Shown here: positions 16,916 to 24,866 of the stretch, in pieces
Layout: every line of letters starts with the position of its first letter
Position numbering within the stretch: position 1 is the stretch's first letter
NCBI GenBank assembly: GCA_052273485.1
Contig: DAVZID010000025.1
Coordinates: forward strand, 1-41,298
DNA length: 41,298 nt
Reading direction: 5' to 3'
Source: Anthropogastromicrobium sp052273485
GTDB taxonomy: Bacteria > Bacillota > Clostridia > Lachnospirales > Lachnospiraceae
Notes under the pieces: generated by a model
Database searches by the model: none
The model's input: only the letters and a program-made list of their open reading frames with translations
Told to the model about the DNA's origin: nothing
Position numbers and translations under genes: made by a program

Positions 16916-19282
16916 ATGAAGTACAAGATTATGGAATACGATGATGTGCTGAAGCTTTATGAAGCTGATCTGGATCTGCGCGTCAATAGTTATCATAAAA
17001 AAAGAGAGGAACTTGTTGGCGCAAAGGGATCAATTGTGGATTTTGCCAATGGACATGAGTACTTTGGTATACACAGAACACCAGAAGGCTGGGTTTACCG
17101 TGAGTGGGCACCTGGCGCTTCGAAGATGTATCTGGCAGGCGAGTTTAATGGCTGGAATCACAGAAAGCACCCGATGGAGAGGCTGGAGAACGGCGTTTTC
17201 GAGCTGAAGCTGTCAAAGGATACACTGTGGAATGGCTGCAAGGTCTTAGCGATCGTTGAACACGATGGACAGGAACTGGAGCGTATCCCGTTGTATGCAA
17301 GAAGAGTCGTACAGGATCCAACGACCTATCTGTGGAGTGCAGAGGTGTACGATCCGGAAACACCATTTGCGTGGACCGATCAGGATTTCCACAGTGAACT
17401 GCCACCGTATATTTATGAGTGCCATGTAGGCATGGCTCAGGAGGAGGGAAAGGTTGGCTCCTATCTTGAGTTTGCAGATAACATACTTCCACGCATCCAG
17501 AATCTTGGATACAACACCATCCAGATCATGGCCATTATGGAGCATCCTTACTACGGTTCCTTTGGTTATCAGATCGGCAGCTTCTTTGCACCGGCATCTA
17601 GAAGTGGTATGCCAGAGGATCTGAAGTATCTGGTAAATAAAGCACATAGTATGGGCATCCGCGTGCTGCTCGATGTCGTACATTCCCACGCAGCGAAGAA
17701 TACGCGTGAGGGTATCAATGAGTTTGACGGAACCGATTATCAGTTCTTCCACAGCGGAGCAAGAGGCTACCATCAGGCATGGGATACCAAGTTGTTTAAT
17801 TATGGAAAGAATGAAGTCCTTCATTTCCTGCTCTCGAATTTAAAGTATTGGATGCAGGAGTTCCATTTTGATGGCTTCCGTTTTGATGGTGTCACCAGTA
17901 TGCTGTATTTGGATCACGGTCTGGGAACTTGCTTTGATTACTATGACAAGTATTTTTCAATGAATACCGATATCGAGGCGATCACGTATCTGACACTGGC
18001 AAATGAGCTGATCCATTCTTATAAGAAAGATGCACTGTCGATTGCAGAGGATATGTCTGGTATGCCGGGTATGTGTATTCCGATTGATGAGGGCGGCATT
18101 GGTTTTGATTATCGTCTGGCAATGGGTATTCCGGATATGTGGATCAAGTTCTTAAAGGAATACAAGGACGAGGATTGGGATATGTGGAAGCTCTGGCATG
18201 AGCTGACCAGCCACAGACCACACGAGAAGGTTATCGCATATGCAGAGTCTCATGACCAGGCACTTGTTGGCGATAAGACGATTATGTTCCGTCTGTGTGA
18301 TAAGGAAATGTACTGGTCCATGGAAAAGACCACTCAGAACTACATTATCGACAGAGGTATCGCACTGCACAAGATGATTCGCTTTATCACGATGACACTT
18401 GGTGGTGAGGGTTATCTGAATTTTATGGGCAATGAGTTTGGTCATCCAGAGTGGATTGACTTCCCAAGAGAAGGAAATGGCTGGAGCTATCACTATTGCA
18501 GACGTCAGTGGAGCTTAGTTGACAATAAGGATCTGAAGTATTGCTGGTTAAATGATTTTGATAAGGCAATGATTGCATTCACGAAGGAGCATCACATCTT
18601 AGAGGATGAGAATCCATACAATATGTGGGTACATCAGCAGGATGATATGATGATTTATGAGAAGGGCAAGGTGGTATTTACATTTAACTTCCATCCAAAT
18701 CGTTCCTATGAAGGCTATTTTGTTCCGGTATCAAAGGCTGGAAAGTATCATGCAGTTCTGACTTCCGATGAAGGCAGATTTGGCGGACAGGATCGTATTG
18801 CAGAGGATGTTGTTTACAATACCATCGAGCTGCCAGACGGAAGAACTGGATTCTTTGCGTATCTGCCGAGCCGTACAGCGGCAGCATTCTGCAGAATCGA
18901 GGACGAAGAACCAAAAAAAGAGATTGCGGTTGCTAAGGATGCGGCAGAGGCACCTGCAAAGAAGAGAAGAGGCCGCCCGAGAAAGGATAAGGTGGAGGAG
19001 CGTGCTGCAGAAACAAAGTCTGTTGAAGCAGTAGTAGAGTCTACAGAAGCACCGGCAGAAAAGCCAAAAAGAGGTCGTCGCAAGAAAGCTGAGATCGAAG
19101 CTGAGAAGGCTGCAGAAACTGCAAAGGAAACAGAACCAAAGAAAGTAAGAAAAACAAAGAAAAAGGCAGAAGCAGCAGAACCTGTTGAGGCAACACCAGC
19201 AAAGCCTGCGGAAGCTGTCGAAGCACCAGTAAAGAAAAAGAGAGGCCGTCCGAGAAAGGAAAAGCCAACAGAAGAGCAGTAA
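16916..19282 (+). CDS. glgB: 1,4-alpha-glucan branching enzyme with basic AT-hook-like tail
   Basis: This 788-residue GH13 enzyme makes alpha-1,6 branches in glycogen. A CBM48-like N-domain (about 40-130: EWAPGASKMYLAGEFNGW) precedes the catalytic barrel. The catalytic residues are Asp324 (FRFDGVTSM), Glu378 (AEDMSGMPGM) and Asp447 (AESHDQA). The barrel motifs (IMAIMEHPYYGSFGYQ, LLDVVHSHAAKNT) resemble the eukaryotic-type branching enzymes more than typical E. coli-type GlgB. Residues about 663-788 form a low-complexity Ala/Glu/Lys tail with three basic clusters of AT-hook type: KKRRGRPRKDK near 682, KPKRGRRKK near 716, KKKRGRPRKEK near 773. Such a tail is unexpected on this enzyme. Start at 16916 follows AAGGTAAGGAAAG. 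Confidence 0.92.
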   Translation: MKYKIMEYDDVLKLYEADLDLRVNSYHKKREELVGAKGSIVDFANGHEYFGIHRTPEGWVYREWAPGASKMYLAGEFNGWNHRKHPMERLENGVFELKLSKDTLWNGCKVLAIVEHDGQELERIPLYARRVVQDPTTYLWSAEVYDPETPFAWTDQDFHSELPPYIYECHVGMAQEEGKVGSYLEFADNILPRIQNLGYNTIQIMAIMEHPYYGSFGYQIGSFFAPASRSGMPEDLKYLVNKAHSMGIRVLLDVVHSHAAKNTREGINEFDGTDYQFFHSGARGYHQAWDTKLFNYGKNEVLHFLLSNLKYWMQEFHFDGFRFDGVTSMLYLDHGLGTCFDYYDKYFSMNTDIEAITYLTLANELIHSYKKDALSIAEDMSGMPGMCIPIDEGGIGFDYRLAMGIPDMWIKFLKEYKDEDWDMWKLWHELTSHRPHEKVIAYAESHDQALVGDKTIMFRLCDKEMYWSMEKTTQNYIIDRGIALHKMIRFITMTLGGEGYLNFMGNEFGHPEWIDFPREGNGWSYHYCRRQWSLVDNKDLKYCWLNDFDKAMIAFTKEHHILEDENPYNMWVHQQDDMMIYEKGKVVFTFNFHPNRSYEGYFVPVSKAGKYHAVLTSDEGRFGGQDRIAEDVVYNTIELPDGRTGFFAYLPSRTAAAFCRIEDEEPKKEIAVAKDAAEAPAKKRRGRPRKDKVEERAAETKSVEAVVESTEAPAEKPKRGRRKKAEIEAEKAAETAKETEPKKVRKTKKKAEAAEPVEATPAKPAEAVEAPVKKKRGRPRKEKPTEEQ

Positions 19283-19309
19283 GAGTTATTTTTAAGAGTT
19301 ATTTTGAAG

Positions 19310-19346
19310 AAAGAGGAACCACCCGAAAGGGAAGTTCCTCTTTTTT
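19310..19346 (+). terminator. intrinsic terminator after glgB
   Basis: AAAGAGGAAC (19310-19319) pairs with GTTCCTCTTT (19334-19343), followed by TTT. The loop has an inner CCC/GGG pair. It could also serve the convergent araC-type gene, although its T-run on the minus strand is short. Confidence 0.9.
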
Positions 19347-19382
19347 ACACTTTTTATTTTGTGTTATTTTTTCATTCTCATG

Positions 19383-20324
19383 TTACTTTTCAGCTTCCAT
19401 CCAGCCGTTAAACTTCATGATTTTTGCCTTTTGGAGGCGCTCATCCTGGCTGTCGCAGCAACGATATTCTCTCGGTGACATGCCGATCATGCGGCTAAAA
19501 TAGCGGTTAAAGCTCGAGATCGAGTGAAAGCCGACATCCTCCGAGATATTTAAGATCGAATCCTCCGTAGAGCGAAGCAAATAGCAAGCCTTATTGATGC
19601 GAACCGTATTTAAGTATTCGAGTGGGCTACGTCCCATCGCCAGATTAAAGATGCGGCGAAAATGGGTTGGACTTAGACCGCACAGTTCAGCCAGATAATC
19701 CATCGAAAAGCTCGTCATATAGTTTTGCTTGATGTATTCGAGTGCAGGGACAATTGAAAGTGTAGAAGCATTTTCTGGCGTTTCCGGGGTAACAGTCTGC
19801 TCTGGAAGAAAGTTTACGATCGCAATCAGCATCGAAAGAAAATCGGAGCGAACCTTTAAATGATGGTTTGCTGGTTTCTCTTGAATTGCATAGCAAATCT
19901 GCTGAAAGTAGAACAGGACGGACGGGCTGTGACCAGCTGGAATCAAAAGTGCAGTAATAAGCTTTCGAAGAAGCTCAGAAGTCTGTTTTGCATATCCTCC
20001 CGTTAACGGGTCAAGAAGCTCTTGTGGATCCAAAAACAGGTAAGTCCAACGGCTTTGTGTACCAGGAGAGCTGTAGGTGGTATGGGGAATGTTTCTAGCA
20101 ATAATCGTGATATCCCCAGCAGAAAAGTGACAGCGTTCCTTTTGAATGATCAGAGTTCCTTCGCCCTCGTGGCAGAACCCAATCTCAAGACAGTTATGAA
20201 AATGAAGGTTTTCACTTGGAACGTCGGAAATCCACCACTGATTGCCGGTCAATAGCAAAATTGGAAATTCGACCGGAAGTGAATAATTTCGAAATTCGGT
20301 AATAATATTTTTTTGTTTTGCCAT
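19383..20324 (-). CDS. AraC-family transcriptional regulator
   Basis: This 313-residue regulator has an N-terminal cupin-like sensor domain (about residues 15-110; HFHNCLEIGFCHEGEGTLII) and a C-terminal double helix-turn-helix (about 200-295; SFSMDYLAELCGLSPTHFRRIF and VGFHSISSFNRYFSRMIGMSP). It is divergent from a three-gene sugar ABC importer starting 251 bp away. This family commonly activates the adjacent transporter on binding a sugar. Two cysteines (RCCDS) lie just past the HTH, followed by a short charged tail. Start ATG at 20324 gives MAKQKNIITEF; the upstream site on the minus strand is TGGAGTAACTT. Confidence 0.92.
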   Translation of the reverse strand: MAKQKNIITEFRNYSLPVEFPILLLTGNQWWISDVPSENLHFHNCLEIGFCHEGEGTLIIQKERCHFSAGDITIIARNIPHTTYSSPGTQSRWTYLFLDPQELLDPLTGGYAKQTSELLRKLITALLIPAGHSPSVLFYFQQICYAIQEKPANHHLKVRSDFLSMLIAIVNFLPEQTVTPETPENASTLSIVPALEYIKQNYMTSFSMDYLAELCGLSPTHFRRIFNLAMGRSPLEYLNTVRINKACYLLRSTEDSILNISEDVGFHSISSFNRYFSRMIGMSPREYRCCDSQDERLQKAKIMKFNGWMEAEK

Positions 20325-20489
20325 AAGTTACTCCATTAATAATGTCAATTTTATGCAAAATCATCTGCTTTTCATATCTATATTTTAACGGAATCGTTCA
20401 TCTTTGTCAAATCAAAACATATTCTACAGCTGTGGTTGTATAAAATATGGGAAAATGGTTGAAACTGCATAGTATCTGTGAAGCTTTGA

Positions 20490-20518
20490 TTAGAAAAAAT
20501 GATAGAGTATGCTACAAT
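20490..20518 (+). promoter_or_regulatory. probable promoter of the sugar ABC operon
   Basis: TACAAT (20513-20518) with an extended -10 TGC directly before it; the -35 region TTAGAA (20490-20495) at 17 bp is weak. A poor -35 with an extended -10 fits a promoter that needs an activator, such as the divergent AraC protein. Confidence 0.55.
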
Positions 20519-20574
20519 AAAGACAATCAAGTGTGACATATTGCACTATAAAAAGAGAAAGGAGGAGACGAACT

Positions 20575-21522
20575 ATGGCAAAAGCGACAATCGGCAAGGG
20601 CGTAAAGACAAAAACGACCTGGGCAAATGCTTTGAAACGGGACTGGCAGTTATATCTGCTTTTGATGATTCCGGTTGCTTTAGTTGTGATCTTCAATTAT
20701 GCATCATATGGCGGCATTCGTATGGTATTCATGGACTTCAAACCTGCAAAGGGTTATGCCGGCAGTAAATGGGTAGGTTGGGCAACATTCCAGAAGGTAT
20801 TTAAAGATAAGGATTTTATCCGTGCATTAAAGAGTTCCATCGTATTCAACCTTTTGGATTTGGCAGTTGGATTCCCGATGCCAATCATTCTGGCTTTGAT
20901 TTTGAATGAACTTCGTTTTCCACGTTTTAAGAAGGTTACGCAGACAATTCTTTATCTGCCGCATTTCCTTTCTTGGGTTATTGTCGGAAGTGTTGCTTAT
21001 CAGATGTTCCGTCCATCCACCGGTATGGTAAACGTATTCTTAATGAATGCAGGTATTATTAAGACCGGTATCCCGTTCTTAACCGAAAAATGGCACTGGG
21101 CAGTTACCTACCTGTTGATCGGTGTATGGCAGGGAATGGGCTGGGGCACCATCATTTACCTGGCAGCAATCACTGGTATCAGCGGTGAGCTTTATGAGGC
21201 AGCCATGATCGACGGTGCAAACCGTTGGCAGCGTATGTGGAATATCACACTTCCTGGTATCAAGGGAACGGTTGTTACCCTGCTTATTATGAATCTTGGT
21301 AAGGTTATGGGTAGTAACTACGAGCGTCTGGATCAGTTTGGAAATACGCAGGTTAAGGATTTCTCCTATCAGCTTGCAATTTACATTTACGACAAAGGTC
21401 TTGCGAGCGCGAAGTTTAGTATGGCGACCGCAGTTGGTCTTTTCCAGTCTCTTGTAGGACTTGTTCTGGTTCTTTTGTCTGACCGTGTAGCAAAGATGCT
21501 TGGTGAGGAAGGATTATTATAA
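20575..21522 (+). CDS. sugar ABC transporter permease, LplB family
   Basis: This 315-residue permease imports oligosaccharides with the next two genes. Six hydrophobic segments are visible, starting at about residues 25-45 (LYLLLMIPVALVVIFNYASY). The EAA loop is LYEAAMIDGANRWQRMWNITLP near 203-224. The N-terminus KRDWQLYLLLMIPV is typical of LplB/YteP-type permeases. The frame extends upstream to 20533, but ATG 20575 follows AAAGGAGGAG and is the better start. No ATPase is encoded nearby; such systems usually share an MsmX-type ATPase from elsewhere. Confidence 0.92.
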   Translation: MAKATIGKGVKTKTTWANALKRDWQLYLLLMIPVALVVIFNYASYGGIRMVFMDFKPAKGYAGSKWVGWATFQKVFKDKDFIRALKSSIVFNLLDLAVGFPMPIILALILNELRFPRFKKVTQTILYLPHFLSWVIVGSVAYQMFRPSTGMVNVFLMNAGIIKTGIPFLTEKWHWAVTYLLIGVWQGMGWGTIIYLAAITGISGELYEAAMIDGANRWQRMWNITLPGIKGTVVTLLIMNLGKVMGSNYERLDQFGNTQVKDFSYQLAIYIYDKGLASAKFSMATAVGLFQSLVGLVLVLLSDRVAKMLGEEGLL

Positions 21523-21537
21523 GGAGGGTGAATTGTC

Positions 21538-22455
21538 ATGGCAAAGAAAAACAAAGAAAATGACATTGTTACCGATGGTAGCAGAGCCATAACGAAATTT
21601 CATGTCAGCGACGTCGTGATGGTGGTCATCCTTGTGATCCTGTGTGCGACTTGTGTAGTTCCATTTATTCATTTGCTGGCAAAGTCGGTTTCTAGTAATA
21701 CTGCAGTACTTGCAAAGAGAGTTAGCTTTTGGCCAATTGGCTTTAATCTGGATGCATATACATCTATTTTTGAGGATGGTTCGATGGTTCGTTCCTTCCT
21801 GTACAGTGTAGTAGTTACATTGTTGTTTACCTTGATGGGCATGATCGCTTGTACGTGTGCAGCATATCCGTTATCCAGAAAGAGATTAAAGGGAAGAACC
21901 TTCTTTACCTTTATCCTGATGTTCCCAATGTATTTTAGTGCAGGTCTGATTCCTACTTACCTACTGTACTCTGACTTACATATGCTTGATACGGTATGGG
22001 TACTGATTCTTCCATTAATTTATGCACCATATAACATGTTGATTATGAAGACCTACTTCCAGTCCAATATTCCGGACAGCTTGGAGGAGGCAGCATTCCT
22101 TGATGGTGCAACGAATTTCCAGATTATCTGGAAGATCGTGCTTCCACTGTCAAAGCCAATTCTGGCTACACTGTCTTTGTTCTATGCAGTAGGCCGCTGG
22201 AACTCTTACGCAGATAACAAATACTACATCCGTTCTGAGTCATTGAAGATGGTTCAGTACAAGCTGTCACAGCTCGTATCCTCAGCATCTGAGGCACAGA
22301 CTGCACAGCTTTCCGGTGAAGTTGTTGTTACAAGTACACCAGAAGTACTTCAGGCAGCATGTATCATGTTCGTAACCATTCCGATCATCTGCGTATATCC
22401 GTTCTTACAGAAGTATTTCGTAAAGGGCGTTATGATCGGAGCTGTAAAGGGCTGA
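21538..22455 (+). CDS. sugar ABC transporter permease, YtcP/LplC family
   Basis: This 305-residue permease is the partner of the LplB-type protein. TM1 is near residues 27-48 (VVMVVILVILCATCVVPFIHLL) and the EAA loop is LEEAAFLDGATNFQIIWKIVLP near 182-203. It starts 15 bp after the previous stop, with AAGGAGGG upstream, so the two are cotranscribed. A 235-bp gap then separates it from the binding protein gene. I see no glycoside hydrolase in the window, so the sugar cannot be inferred from context. Confidence 0.92.
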   Translation: MAKKNKENDIVTDGSRAITKFHVSDVVMVVILVILCATCVVPFIHLLAKSVSSNTAVLAKRVSFWPIGFNLDAYTSIFEDGSMVRSFLYSVVVTLLFTLMGMIACTCAAYPLSRKRLKGRTFFTFILMFPMYFSAGLIPTYLLYSDLHMLDTVWVLILPLIYAPYNMLIMKTYFQSNIPDSLEEAAFLDGATNFQIIWKIVLPLSKPILATLSLFYAVGRWNSYADNKYYIRSESLKMVQYKLSQLVSSASEAQTAQLSGEVVVTSTPEVLQAACIMFVTIPIICVYPFLQKYFVKGVMIGAVKG

Positions 22456-22616
22456 TCGGCTATAAAAGGGGTTTTATTAAATTTTTCGTGACATCAAGGG
22501 TGTGACAACAAAGGGCAATAAGATTTGATATAGAATCGCGTTGTATGACATGTACAGATTCGACAATCTTGTAGCTGCGTAGAAAGATCCTACTGAGGGT
22601 ATTTTATGCAGATATG

Positions 22617-22630
22617 AGATTCTCGAATCT
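22617..22630 (+). promoter_or_regulatory. perfect inverted repeat upstream of the sugar-binding protein gene
   Basis: AGATTC-TC-GAATCT in the 235-bp gap before the binding protein gene; another AGATTCG half lies near 22556-22562. It could be an operator. TAAAAT at 22652-22657 could be a -10 box, but no good -35 is present. The rest of the gap shows nothing else clear. Confidence 0.4.
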
Positions 22631-22690
22631 AAAGTGGCATACAAAACGTGGTAAAATATAAAAGATCTTTATAAAAGGAGGATATTTACT

Positions 22691-24406
22691 ATGAAAAAGA
22701 ATTTACGCAAGGTCTTTGCCGTATCAATGGCAGGTGCTATGGTGGCAGGATGCATCCCAGCAATGGCAGAGGAAACAAGCACTGAGGCAGCAAGTGAAGA
22801 AGCGGTAAGTGAAGAAGCGGTAAGTGAGCAGGCAGAGGCTTCTTCCACAACCGATTGGGAACCATTTGCAGAGAACGTGACGCTGAGAGTCCCAGTTTAT
22901 GACAGAGGTGCTGAGGGTGTTCCGGATGTTTCTAACAACTATTGGACCGGATGGATTCAGGAGAACTTCGGTGACAAGTACAACATCACAGTTGAGTACG
23001 TTCCGATTACAAGAAGTGATGTTATGACATCATACGCACTGCTTGCAGCAGATCAGAACCTGCCGACAATCCTGATGGAGTATGATTATCCGAAGGTAGC
23101 TCAGTGGGCAGATGATGGCTATCTGACAACCTTCAGCATGGACGATTTCAAGGAAGTAGCTCCTACTTACTATGCATCCATGGAAGAGGGCGGACGCCTG
23201 ATGTACAGCACACTTGGCGGTGAGACATACTTTGCACTTGCTGAGAGACCATATTATGATACCGTTTATTCATTCCAGACCTTCGTTCGTATGGACTGGT
23301 TAGAGCAGGTAGGCTATAATCATGTACCGACTAAGCGTTCTGAGTATCTTGATGCTATGAACAAGATCATGGAGGCAGGTCTTTGCGAGCATCCAGGCGG
23401 CGGTGCAATGCTTACTGGTGTTGGTTCCGACCAGAATCAGACATATAGAACCTATCCTTGCAACGAGGAAGAGTGGGCTATGTATGGTGATTACAACATT
23501 CCAGCACTTGGATGGGAACCAAACTACAACTTGTTAAAGAGAGCAAATGAGGATTACAATTCTGGTATTACCGATCCAGAGTATTATATCATCGACTCTG
23601 AGACAGCAAAGGCAAACTTCGTAAATGGCAAGAGCTACAGCTACGGTGGCTATGTAAGTGCAAGCACAGATTTCCTGAATGCATTCTATGATCAGAATCC
23701 AGATGGAAAGTTAGCAATCACACCAATCAGCTCTGAGGTTGATGAGTCTGGTGAGGATGGAATCGTAACCGTTCCGGGATGGAGAGCAGAGAACCCATTT
23801 GGTATGATCGTTGGATTCTCCAACACTGCAACGGATGATGAGCTAAAGGCTGCATGGATGTACATGGAGTGGTTAAGCCAGCCAGAAAACCTGTACACCT
23901 TCCAGTGGGGTATCGAGGGCGAGAACTACAACTTAGATGAAGAAGGCAACCCAGTTACCGTTAGTGATTACGATGGTGAGTACAAGCAGGGCTACAACAA
24001 CAGCAAGGATTACTGGTGTATCGTAAAGGAAAAGAGAACCTTTGATACTGTAGAAGAGAATATCAAGGCCGATACTCCGCAGGATCTGCCGCAGAACTTC
24101 ACAGACGATATCATTCAGTACTACTATGATCGTCTTGCAATCGCTGACCAGTACGGTTTAAGTGACTGCCAGTTCTCAGTAGTTATCGCAGCACAGTCTG
24201 AGTATCAGAACACCTTAGGTGAGCTGTACAAGGAGTTCAGAGATGCGCTGACCATGTGCAAGCCAGAAGAATTTGATGCAATGTATGAAGATTATGCACA
24301 GCAGTATGCAGATCAGGGATATCAGGAAGTTGTCGATGAGAGACTTGAAGCATTCCAGGCAGGAAACAGCACAAGACTTCCAGAAAACCAGAAGGCAGCT
24401 GAATAA
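22691..24406 (+). CDS. extracellular sugar-binding protein of the LplA type
   Basis: This 571-residue solute-binding protein delivers an oligosaccharide to the two permeases upstream. The signal peptide contains VAGC (Cys21), a plausible lipobox, but AMA-EE right after it would also suit signal peptidase I, so lipidation is likely rather than certain. An acidic Ser/Ala/Glu segment (about 26-52, EEAVSEEAVSEQ) resembles the linkers of the lipoproteins at 1731 and 3506. The binding domain runs from about 55 to the end, with many Trp and Tyr residues suited to stacking on sugars. Length fits the large LplA class. The start follows AAAAGGAGGATATTTACT. A terminator follows. Confidence 0.9.
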   Translation: MKKNLRKVFAVSMAGAMVAGCIPAMAEETSTEAASEEAVSEEAVSEQAEASSTTDWEPFAENVTLRVPVYDRGAEGVPDVSNNYWTGWIQENFGDKYNITVEYVPITRSDVMTSYALLAADQNLPTILMEYDYPKVAQWADDGYLTTFSMDDFKEVAPTYYASMEEGGRLMYSTLGGETYFALAERPYYDTVYSFQTFVRMDWLEQVGYNHVPTKRSEYLDAMNKIMEAGLCEHPGGGAMLTGVGSDQNQTYRTYPCNEEEWAMYGDYNIPALGWEPNYNLLKRANEDYNSGITDPEYYIIDSETAKANFVNGKSYSYGGYVSASTDFLNAFYDQNPDGKLAITPISSEVDESGEDGIVTVPGWRAENPFGMIVGFSNTATDDELKAAWMYMEWLSQPENLYTFQWGIEGENYNLDEEGNPVTVSDYDGEYKQGYNNSKDYWCIVKEKRTFDTVEENIKADTPQDLPQNFTDDIIQYYYDRLAIADQYGLSDCQFSVVIAAQSEYQNTLGELYKEFRDALTMCKPEEFDAMYEDYAQQYADQGYQEVVDERLEAFQAGNSTRLPENQKAAE

Positions 24407-24457
24407 TTTGGATGATATCAGGGTCAAAAGCTCCAAATTTGGATTAAAGTAAAATAA

Positions 24458-24496
24458 AAATTCCCGTTACCGATTTGTGGTAGCGGGAATTTTTTT
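24458..24496 (+). terminator. intrinsic terminator after the sugar-binding protein gene
   Basis: TTCCCGTTACC (24461-24471) pairs with GGTAGCGGGAA (24479-24489), with one G-U pair and flanking A/T pairs, then T to 24496. Confidence 0.93.
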
Positions 24497-24551
24497 GTCT
24501 ATCATACCGATTTTGGTCTCATTCGAAAAAATGTTGGATCGTTACAAATTA

Positions 24552-24866
24552 TTATCGTGAAATGACTGGAACAAACTTTGCACGGTTGCGAAGCGGATGA
24601 TTCAAACTGATTGCGCCTGGTCGCGGACAAGCCATTACGCAGGCACCGCAGTAGTAGCATTCGCCCGGATATGCGACAATCGGATGAGTTCTCTTTTTGT
24701 CTGATGGGAATAAGATATCACACTGACAGACGCGCGCACAGGTTCCGCAGCCTATGCATAGCGACTCATCAAAGGAGAGTGGCTGCACACTGCATGGAAC
24801 TTCCTCGAGCGAAAAGCTGACGCTGGAAAAGTCGAAAGAATTGGTTACAGGTTTATCGTTTTGCAT
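24552..24866 (-). CDS. 2[4Fe-4S] ferredoxin-type electron-transfer subunit
   Basis: This 104-residue protein has two iron-sulfur motifs, CIGCGTCARVCQC and CYYCGACVMACP, about 22 residues apart. The second ends in the Cys-Pro typical of ferredoxins, and a basic tail (NHPLRNRAKFVPVISR) follows. Start chosen at 24866: GGAGG lies 9 bases upstream, whereas an ATG 6 bp earlier is too close to it. It overlaps the end of the flavoprotein gene by 14 bp, so the two are coupled and probably form one enzyme, the ferredoxin passing electrons to or from the FAD subunit. The arrangement recalls AprBA of sulfur metabolism, but no sulfate adenylyltransferase is seen. Confidence 0.88.
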   Translation of the reverse strand: MQNDKPVTNSFDFSSVSFSLEEVPCSVQPLSFDESLCIGCGTCARVCQCDILFPSDKKRTHPIVAYPGECYYCGACVMACPRPGAISLNHPLRNRAKFVPVISR

